Shown here piece after piece: positions 5,942-12,380 of a DNA stretch of 27,973 nt; positions within the stretch are counted from its first letter, which is position 1, and the number at the start of each line of letters is the position of its first letter. Position numbers and translations under genes: made by a program. The DNA is from a virus: the IMG/VR virus record IMGVR_UViG_3300022413_000034, positions 1-27,973 of that record; one strand, given 5' to 3'. Below the pieces are notes generated by a model that saw only the letters and a program-made list of their open reading frames with translations, did no database searches and had not been told where the DNA came from.

Positions 5942-6635
5942 CGTCTGTAAGCTGATCGTCAAAATACCCGATCCAGTCGAAATCTACGTCTTCGGTATTG
6001 GTGCCGTCCTGCGCACCAATGAACATGTTCCCTGTCCCGTAAGTTCCCCCAGTTCCGATAGTAGTGCTCAACGCAGCACCGTCAAAGCTGTAATAAGTCG
6101 CGTCTTCCGCCCCCCCATCATGAACGATCACCAACAAATACCAGGTATTCGTGGCAGGAGTGGGCGAAGTAATGCCGGTTTGGGCAACATTGGCTCCTTG
6201 TACTCTCCAACTTCCCCCACCGGCACTCTGATAGGTAAACTTCCATTTAGACGCATTGCTACGAGTCAGATCAGAGTTGTTTTGCAAGCTGACTTGCGGG
6301 CGGAATCGGACTGCTACGCTCCAGTCGGCATCGCTATTGCCCCAGCTTGAATCCAACGTGGCCTGCGTATAGGCGTTTCCCGGGGCTCCCGATACGCAAG
6401 TTGCATAATCAACTGCCCCTGTCGTGTAGGTCGGCTCTGTGCCTATCGTGGCGAGATCGAAGGTACTGTGACTATCATCATTGCCCTCACCGCCGACCGT
6501 GTCATCAAAATCATACCAGGCAACGACATTAGTCGACCCCGGGCTTACCGCTCCCCCGCTCGGAACATCGGTGTTCCCGATGATCACAACAAACCCCAAA
6601 CAAACAGGCAGAAACAGCAAAAGGAGTAATTTCAC
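5886..6635 (-). CDS. Signal-peptide-bearing LamG/concanavalin-like protein
   Basis: The longest frame starts at 6707, but a GTG at 6635 overlaps the previous gene's stop exactly (GTGA) and gives a clean signal peptide, KLLLLLFLPVCLGFVVIIG. I take this as the true start (249 aa). The mature part is one LamG-like jelly-roll domain: VVAWYDFDD near the start, SVAVRFRPQV, WYLLVIVHDGG, YYSFDGAAL, and the closing FDWIGYFDDQLTDDEISWLY, which is the characteristic end of LamG domains. Such domains bind glycans or proteins. It sits between two other exported-looking fibre-region proteins and may bind cell surface sugars. Confidence 0.75.
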   Translation of the reverse strand: MKLLLLLFLPVCLGFVVIIGNTDVPSGGAVSPGSTNVVAWYDFDDTVGGEGNDDSHSTFDLATIGTEPTYTTGAVDYATCVSGAPGNAYTQATLDSSWGNSDADWSVAVRFRPQVSLQNNSDLTRSNASKWKFTYQSAGGGSWRVQGANVAQTGITSPTPATNTWYLLVIVHDGGAEDATYYSFDGAALSTTIGTGGTYGTGNMFIGAQDGTNTEDVDFDWIGYFDDQLTDDEISWLYNSGGTRAYSDL

Positions 6636-7786
6636 GGTGTCGCCTCCACCCAGTTTGCGTTGCTCGAATTCCACATCCATCGGAGCGTTCCATTGATATT
6701 TACGCACGCGCCTGTTATCGTGTCGCCCAGCGTGTCGGCTGTATTCTGGATATGCTCATCGGCTGCCATCGCGGTCCCATTTAGGTAAAAAATCTCGCCA
6801 GCGCTTGGCTCTAGATCAATCTGGAATTCATCCCCGACAGTCACCATGATTGCACCGCTCGTAAATGGAGCAGGCAACGTAAACACATGATCCGCTCCGC
6901 TCGATTGATAGTTGCTCAGAATTGTATTGGATGCCTCGGGACTCGTCATCACGCTGGGCGTTGCGGCATCGCCCAGATCGGCGATCGCGATGGCTCTGGG
7001 TAGCAAATAAAAATCCTGGCTGGTATCGTCGCGAAATCGCGGCAAGTTCGGCGCTGCATTTTCCATCCAAATTGCCCCCTCGCCCGCCGCAACGGTCGGC
7101 CCGGAAGCCGCCTCGTTGATCACAAATTCATTTGCGTCGAGGGTAACAACGGAAATGTCGCCATCGGAATTAATGGTGGCTACCTCAACCGCACCAGAAT
7201 CCCGGATACTAAGCTCATTGACCCCGGCGGCATCCCCTAATTCGACAATCAAATCCCCCGTGCTATGCAGATCAATTGCCCCGGTGATCTCATTAGTGTT
7301 AACATCCAGCCCGCCGCCAAGTTGAGGGGAAGCGTCCTCGACGACATTGGAAATCCCGGCTCCCGCATCCGCCTCCAGCACGAATTTGTCCGCAACCGCA
7401 TCATATTTCACGATCTCGTTATCCAGCGCGGGAAGTTGTGCCGTATCGATGGCGATCGCAGTCATGTTCTCACCGCCGTCGTAATATTGCAGCAGCGGCT
7501 GGTGATCCGTGATCGTGGTATCCAGAGCAATCTCACCGGTCGCGTTCGTTGTCGGTGCCGCCCCGTTTGGTAGCGCTAGACTGGTGAGCCCCGTAACATC
7601 CGTAAGCACTGCCAAATCGCTAGAACCATCGAACCCTACCAATCCATTGGCGGTTGCCGGGAGGATGAATGTTTTGAGGTTAGTCCCGTCCATTTGCTGG
7701 ACCCAGACATCGTTATCCGCCGCATATAGCAGCGCCACGAGTCCGAATAGGAGCAGGAAAAACCCCGCCAGTTTTTTGTTTTTCAT
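6632..7786 (-). CDS. Fibre-like protein with N-terminal signal peptide
   Basis: A 384-aa protein opens with a basic n-region and a hydrophobic core (KNKKLAGFFLLLFGLVALLY) followed by AAD, a plausible signal peptidase I site. The rest is low-complexity tail-fibre-like sequence rich in Asp, Ala, Thr and Gly. It includes ISNVVEDASPQLGGGLDVNT, the VVEDxTPQLGGxLD signature found in many phage tail-fibre proteins and also present in the upstream gene. The C-terminal third (VFTLPAPFTSGAIMVTVGD; LRWMWNSSNANWVEAT) resembles a small beta-sandwich fibre tip that closely parallels the C terminus of the upstream gene. An export signal on a fibre-like protein is unexpected. The next gene is GTGA-coupled. 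Confidence 0.7.
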   Translation of the reverse strand: MKNKKLAGFFLLLFGLVALLYAADNDVWVQQMDGTNLKTFILPATANGLVGFDGSSDLAVLTDVTGLTSLALPNGAAPTTNATGEIALDTTITDHQPLLQYYDGGENMTAIAIDTAQLPALDNEIVKYDAVADKFVLEADAGAGISNVVEDASPQLGGGLDVNTNEITGAIDLHSTGDLIVELGDAAGVNELSIRDSGAVEVATINSDGDISVVTLDANEFVINEAASGPTVAAGEGAIWMENAAPNLPRFRDDTSQDFYLLPRAIAIADLGDAATPSVMTSPEASNTILSNYQSSGADHVFTLPAPFTSGAIMVTVGDEFQIDLEPSAGEIFYLNGTAMAADEHIQNTADTLGDTITGACVNINGTLRWMWNSSNANWVEATP

Positions 7787-7796
7787 TATGGAGCTG

Positions 7797-8915
7797 TTAT
7801 TGTTTCACTATCCAGTTAGTTGCGTCATATGCGGTAAAGGTGACATTGACCCCCGCTGCCAGTGTCGTTGATGCGTCCACGCCTCCGCCCAGATCGTCTC
7901 CGGACGCAGGATAAATCTGTAATGTGTTCGCACCGTTGTTGATGACAGTAATCTCACGTCCTGCTGACGCGGCTGGCAGGGTCACCACGTCGCTGGCTAT
8001 CGTGACGGTTGAGACCTCGTTGATGTCGGTCGTCAGCGCCTGCTGGCCCTGCGATTGCGTTCCCGATGCGGTAATCCCGGCAGTTGTTGATCTAGACAAG
8101 ATGCCGTAGATTTCTGTGCCGCCTACGTCCTGAATCCGTAATCTCTCTACCAATCCTCCGCCGCCATCGGGCTGAGTAAAAAACGCAATGGCGGTGCCAT
8201 TGCTCCCCGCCCCCACCGCAACGGTGTCAATGCGAGCCACACTCGCATTGTTGTGCATAAAATTCAGTCGCGCCCCGACTTGATCCTCAGACATCGTCTG
8301 ATTGCGATTCATAATCATCGAGCAAACACCGCTAGCAGTCTCCATATCGAGCCGCCCCTGCGGCGAGCTATGCCCAATTGCAACGTCACCGTCAGATGCA
8401 ATCTCGATCCCCTCGGTGCCGCCGTTGCCGACGAGCTTAAACGTTTGCAGATCATAATCCCCGCCGGCTTGCGGTGTCGTGTCCTCGACCACATTCGCAA
8501 GCCCGCCTCCGCCTCCGCCAGCAATCCACTCGTCATCGGCTGAAACAAACAGTTCGACGAATTCATTCACGCTAACAGTAGCGTCCCCAAGGATGGTGTC
8601 CGCTCCCCCTGCGGTGAGCGTCATATCATCGCTGCCTTTATTATACACCGTGACCCCTTTCCCGATGTCGACAGTTTCGATATCAGGCAATGTGACCGTT
8701 TGCGCGGCGGCGTTGCTCTCGACTACGACGTGCTTCCCGATGTCCGCGTCGTCCACGGTCGCATTCCCCGCTGCCTTCGTGACTACGCTCTTTTGCGAGA
8801 GTTCCAGCGTTGACGGGTCGATCCGGATCGGATCGAGTGCCGAGTTGTGGCCGTCAAAATAGATCCCCGCGGTTGAGGGGTCGGTGATTGTGCTAGTGCT
8901 TCTCTCTTTGGCCAT
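7797..8915 (-). CDS. Tail-fibre-like protein
   Basis: This 372-aa protein starts MAKERSTSTI after a good GGAGG-type site and has no signal peptide. It contains two tip-like beta modules with the same plan: the first around VVVESNAAAQTVTLPDIETV, the second around VTLPAASAGREITVINNGA, ending YDATNWIVKQ. Between them lie a Gly6 run, the fibre signature ANVVEDTTPQAGGDYDLQT, and a segment (IGHSSPQGRLDMETASGVCS) of the type found in long trimeric fibre or collar proteins. It is probably a structural fibre or adhesin. No intramolecular chaperone autocleavage domain is visible. Confidence 0.7.
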   Translation of the reverse strand: MAKERSTSTITDPSTAGIYFDGHNSALDPIRIDPSTLELSQKSVVTKAAGNATVDDADIGKHVVVESNAAAQTVTLPDIETVDIGKGVTVYNKGSDDMTLTAGGADTILGDATVSVNEFVELFVSADDEWIAGGGGGGLANVVEDTTPQAGGDYDLQTFKLVGNGGTEGIEIASDGDVAIGHSSPQGRLDMETASGVCSMIMNRNQTMSEDQVGARLNFMHNNASVARIDTVAVGAGSNGTAIAFFTQPDGGGGLVERLRIQDVGGTEIYGILSRSTTAGITASGTQSQGQQALTTDINEVSTVTIASDVVTLPAASAGREITVINNGANTLQIYPASGDDLGGGVDASTTLAAGVNVTFTAYDATNWIVKQ

Positions 8916-8943
8916 GGTTCGCCTCCGGTTCGCGCTCCGCTAG

Positions 8944-9363
8944 TTATGCCGACCTTGCAACCGTCGGCTTGACCAGGTTCATAACGAGGATCTTCGTCGT
9001 TCTCGCCCATCCCAGGATATAGTAGACCTCCGTGGCCACAATATCCGTTATAGGCGCAATCTTGCCGTTATTTGCGGCAGATGCGACGTACAGCATACCA
9101 ATCGTTAGCGGTGCGCCTGCGTCCCCCAATTCGATTTCCCCGCCGTATTGGTATTTGACCTCCTGGCCTGTGTTTCCTTGGTTCACCGTGATGCCCGCTG
9201 GCGGCTTGGTCAGGTCTCCTCCATCAGAAGGATGGCCGGCCCCCGTGCTCGTGTTGATCCAAAGCACCGTACCGGCCGCCATAGTTTCGCCAGCCTCGAC
9301 GCGTGCGGTTTCGGCGTTCGATCCCTCGTCAACATCTGTATCTAAAACTGTAATATCTGCCAT
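8944..9363 (-). CDS. DUF2190-like decoration/cement protein
   Basis: The 139-aa protein begins MADITVLDTDVDEGSNAETA and contains GETMAAGTVLWINTSTG, PPAGITVNQGNTGQEVKYQY and GGEIELGDAGAPLTIGMLYV. These Gly-rich beta strands match the pattern of the DUF2190/gpD-like capsid stabilisation family (control of state change, then a G-x-G turn). In most phages the family is encoded beside the capsid gene; here it sits among fibre genes, so it could decorate the tail or fibres, or the module may have been shuffled. The leader is AT-rich with no Shine-Dalgarno sequence. Confidence 0.55.
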   Translation of the reverse strand: MADITVLDTDVDEGSNAETARVEAGETMAAGTVLWINTSTGAGHPSDGGDLTKPPAGITVNQGNTGQEVKYQYGGEIELGDAGAPLTIGMLYVASAANNGKIAPITDIVATEVYYILGWARTTKILVMNLVKPTVARSA

Positions 9364-9380
9364 TTTATTGTGTAGTTAAG

Positions 9381-10193
9381 TTAAACGACCGGAAGCCGCG
9401 TTGCGTTATAGTATGCTTGAAAAGCTCTTTCGCCGACCAGTAATTGCCCTTCACTATCGTGGTGACTGGACGGAATGACGCCATCCATGGACGCGCTTTC
9501 CGTGTCGATCACAACGCAGTTGTCGAGCTCCGCGGCGATTTCATCGAGCGCGTCGTTGACTTCATCGAATCCGACCCGGTCGCCGTATCCAATCGAGTTG
9601 ATCTTGATAAGCACCAGGAAATCCCAAGTGATCAGCTTCGCGTTCATTCGCGAAACAAGCTCGTAAAAATTCTGCTTGTATCGATCCGCCACGGCTTGTG
9701 TGCTTGCGTCCGTTTCTCCCTGATACCACGAAAACAGATCGAGATGAATCGGGTTTGCGTGCCCTCCGGCATATCCTAACAACTCGCCGAAATCGTCGAG
9801 AACGGCCAGACAATTTGTATCCTCCAGGGACGTTCCCGTAAGCCATCCGGAATCCGGTCCGCCGCTTTCCATCCCCTGACCAGTTCGGCAATATGTCATC
9901 GAGCACCAAGTTTTTTCGTCCTGGTCAAACATCCGCCGGAGGAATTGCGGGCCGGCTCCAAATCTTTCCGTTGTAGGGCATCCTCGAATATCGCCCCACG
10001 CTTGATTGCCTCCAGCATCATGCTTGATCGAATACAACAAATCGTCGTCAGCATCATGCGCCAGGATATCTGTCTCAAATTTTGCATTGCTTCCGCCGCC
10101 CGCGTTGCTCTGCCCGGCATGCAAATGAAATTGAACCGCGCTCCTTGCAAATGGCGGCCCCGCGCCTCCGTTCCAGTCTGAATTGATAGACAT
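9381..10193 (-). CDS. SGNH-hydrolase esterase (SASA/sialate O-acetylesterase-like)
   Basis: All main blocks of the carbohydrate-esterase SGNH family are readable: block I GQSNAGG at residues 27-33 (nucleophile Ser29), WYQGETD at 156-162 (block III), and SHHDSEGQ at 243-250 carrying the likely Asp/His of the triad. The usual order is D-x-x-H, so the His-His-Asp arrangement is slightly atypical. Length (270 aa) is normal. It would remove acetyl or similar ester groups from sugars. Phage tails carry such enzymes to deacetylate capsular or O-antigen polysaccharide, and the fibre neighbourhood supports this. It has no signal peptide. The start is 2 nt after the upstream stop. Confidence 0.8.
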   Translation of the reverse strand: MSINSDWNGGAGPPFARSAVQFHLHAGQSNAGGGSNAKFETDILAHDADDDLLYSIKHDAGGNQAWGDIRGCPTTERFGAGPQFLRRMFDQDEKTWCSMTYCRTGQGMESGGPDSGWLTGTSLEDTNCLAVLDDFGELLGYAGGHANPIHLDLFSWYQGETDASTQAVADRYKQNFYELVSRMNAKLITWDFLVLIKINSIGYGDRVGFDEVNDALDEIAAELDNCVVIDTESASMDGVIPSSHHDSEGQLLVGERAFQAYYNATRLPVV

Positions 10194-10195
10194 TG

Positions 10196-11701
10196 TTAAG
10201 CGGTCGGGAGTGAAAGCCCGTAATAGGTGTTAATCCAAGTGTAAAAATTTGTTCGCGCCGTTCCGTCCCAAGCCCCCACAACATGCCCGAACAAAGCAAT
10301 TTCGCCATGGAATCGAGAGCCTGCGCCGCCCTTGCTCTCATCGTTGCCGATGATAAATGACGGCGCCGTCTGGGCTCCGATACCGGCGTTCGTGGCCTCG
10401 GAAACGTTGTCGATTTTGAGTTCCCCGTTAGGCGTCGCCATGATCAGCTCGAACAGATGCCAGCCGGTATCGCGCGTCCCGCCATCCATCCATTGCCCAC
10501 CGCCGCCGCCGGTTCTCCAATCGCTATCCGGAGTCGATCTCGCACGAATCAGTCGACGGTTCAAGCTGTCGAGGGAGTCGACGTAATTGTAGTTAGTCCC
10601 GGCCGCCACGCCCGCATCGAGCTTGCCGAGAACAACGACGGTATCAGGCTGAGAAACGGCCGCCCCTAACGTCACCGCCAGATGCTTGTTCGTGGCATTG
10701 TCGAACTCCAGCGTGCGCCGGGAATTGATCCCGCTCGCCTTCATGATCGGATCATTTGCACCGGCGTCCGGTTGAGTGAATTGATAGCCGCCCGTTTCGA
10801 CCGGATCCCAGATGGAGATCGGATTGCCTGCGTTCGGCGTAAGATAATCAGAAATTTGTAGGCTCGTGAATCCGTAATCGCTCTGCGGCGTAAACGCAGT
10901 CACCGTTCCGCTCCACCACCAAATGCCGCCACCGTAATACGTCACCCATCCCGCAGTTGCCGCCGTGTCAATCGTAACCGTCTGAACGCCGCTCGCCGGA
11001 ATGTTGATCCCGCGAATCGCTATCGACGTATCGACGCCCTGTAGTTGCAGATTCGCGACTTCGAAGGCGATATGACATCGAAATCCTGGCGAGACGGTTC
11101 GATGATCGAGTTGAACCGTTGCACTCGTGCGAAGAATTTTGTCATGATCATTATTGGTTAGCCGCCGAACGCCATCGATCCGGCCAAACGTGCCCTTGCG
11201 GATCGCCCGGATTTGGCTCTTGCTGTAGTAATCGGTCACCGGTGAGGGGGGACTCGCAAGCGTGATATTCTCCGCGTTGTCCTCGACCACCTCCACGATC
11301 CCCTTCGCGAAGGTTTCCTTCAGTCCGTCGCTATCCTCGTGGCGCACAATCAATTGATAGTTCCCCGCCGCGAGTGCCGCTTCCGCATCGGTGAAAATCA
11401 CGGTTGCCAACTCGTCGCTTTTCGCGTCCCATAGGGCGCCGGAGAACGTCGCAGAGCATGAGCCCGGCCCGATTTCCTCGATCATCAGCGGTGCCGTTGC
11501 GTCCGTCGCACCCTCGGCCTTGACTTCGAGCGTGATCAAAAAAACGTCGCTCTGCGCCAAATATGATCCGTCCCCGCGCTTTAACGCAATCTCGAAATGC
11601 GGATCGCTACCGCGCCACCAGAACGGGCGGGCGCCGGTGTTGGCGTCGACGGGCGCAACCTCGCTTTTGGCGTCGCAGAGTATCCGGATGATATCGGGCA
11701 T
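10196..11701 (-). CDS. Tail-associated protein: Ig/BppU-like N terminus, LamG-like C terminus
   Basis: The N-terminal 140 residues form an Ig- or BppU-like beta domain (PHFEIALKRGDGSYLAQSD; AGNYQLIVRHEDSDGL) that resembles the N-terminal half of the connector gene at 24.4 kb. A Trp/Gly-rich middle follows. The last 200 residues are a LamG-type jelly roll (DTVVVLGKLDAG; GWHLFELIMATPNGELKIDN; FHGEIALFGHVVGAWDG), typical for glycan binding. It is the first gene of the fibre cluster, begins 11 nt after one copy of the 18-bp repeat, and follows the sigma-like gene. It is probably a baseplate or fibre adaptor carrying a carbohydrate-binding domain. Confidence 0.6.
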   Translation of the reverse strand: MPDIIRILCDAKSEVAPVDANTGARPFWWRGSDPHFEIALKRGDGSYLAQSDVFLITLEVKAEGATDATAPLMIEEIGPGSCSATFSGALWDAKSDELATVIFTDAEAALAAGNYQLIVRHEDSDGLKETFAKGIVEVVEDNAENITLASPPSPVTDYYSKSQIRAIRKGTFGRIDGVRRLTNNDHDKILRTSATVQLDHRTVSPGFRCHIAFEVANLQLQGVDTSIAIRGINIPASGVQTVTIDTAATAGWVTYYGGGIWWWSGTVTAFTPQSDYGFTSLQISDYLTPNAGNPISIWDPVETGGYQFTQPDAGANDPIMKASGINSRRTLEFDNATNKHLAVTLGAAVSQPDTVVVLGKLDAGVAAGTNYNYVDSLDSLNRRLIRARSTPDSDWRTGGGGGQWMDGGTRDTGWHLFELIMATPNGELKIDNVSEATNAGIGAQTAPSFIIGNDESKGGAGSRFHGEIALFGHVVGAWDGTARTNFYTWINTYYGLSLPTA

Positions 11702-11712
11702 CTTCTAAACTC

Positions 11713-11730
11713 AAGTAAGGACGTTTGCGC
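11713..11730 (-). repeat. 18-bp repeat, copy 1 (upstream of the fibre cluster)
   Basis: Reads GCGCAAACGTCCTTACTT on the minus strand, between the sigma-like gene's stop and the ATG of the first fibre-cluster gene (11 nt away). It is one of four copies in one orientation. The sequence after it, GAGTTTAGAAG, provides a weak Shine-Dalgarno-like stretch. Confidence 0.8.
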
Positions 11731-11736
11731 CCCGCT

Positions 11737-12360
11737 TTACGCGCCCAATGCGGCGTAAAATTCCCGTGCCGAGTCGATCGTTGTCGCCACCTTTCGGAGC
11801 CGCTCAACAAGGCGAGTTTCCCCCCGCCGGAGTCTCGCTTCCGGGTATCCAGACACCTCTGAAAGCGCCTCTATCGTCACGGGAGCTGCCGCTAATAGCC
11901 GATTGTCGAGCAGTGCCCGGTCCAACCGGCTGAGCCGAATCTTGAGTTTTTCGCCGCTCCCGGGCGCCTCCGGCATCACCGCTCGATCGTGATTCGCCTG
12001 GAATTCCGTTACTGGCGGGATTTTTTGGCGCCGAGGCACACTCACCGCGCGCTGCGCCTGCTGAGCGCAGGATTGCACAACGGCGCCCCGAATCCACGTT
12101 CGGGCATACTGCAAAAATCGACCGCCCCGAGGCCGTGGTCTCCATCGTTCCGCCGCCCGGCGCGCAGCGAGCCACCCGTCCGACATCAGACATTCTGGCC
12201 GGACCGACCACTGCCGGCCGAGGAGGTTGCATTGCCGCACGAGTTCCGGCAATTGCGATTCCGCTAGCGCATTGATCGCGGCTTCATCACCGCGCGCGAT
12301 GCGCTTCGATAGCGCGCGCTCCTGCGCCGGCGTAAACGATGGGCATCCGTCAACCTTCAA
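11737..12360 (-). CDS. Phage-encoded sigma-70-family-like factor
   Basis: This 207-aa protein has sigma domain architecture. Residues 15-100 match region 1.2-2: LSKRIARGDEAAINALAES, LVRQCNLLGRQW, then GWLAARRAAERWRPRPRGG (the region 2.2 core-binding pattern) and RFLQYARTWIRGAVVQS, equivalent to the FxTYAxWWIRQAI promoter-melting/-10 recognition segment. Residues about 145-190 resemble region 4: RLDRALLDNRLL, then IEALSEVSGYPEARLRRGET (helix-turn-helix) and RLVERLRK. Region 3 is short or absent, and the FxTYA Thr is replaced by Gln. It could redirect host RNA polymerase to phage promoters. It lies between the J-like gene and the fibre cluster, an unusual place for a sigma gene. Divergence leaves another DNA-binding role possible. 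Confidence 0.7.
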   Translation of the reverse strand: MKVDGCPSFTPAQERALSKRIARGDEAAINALAESQLPELVRQCNLLGRQWSVRPECLMSDGWLAARRAAERWRPRPRGGRFLQYARTWIRGAVVQSCAQQAQRAVSVPRRQKIPPVTEFQANHDRAVMPEAPGSGEKLKIRLSRLDRALLDNRLLAAAPVTIEALSEVSGYPEARLRRGETRLVERLRKVATTIDSAREFYAALGA

Positions 12361-12380
12361 ATCTGGAGCATGATTGCCCG

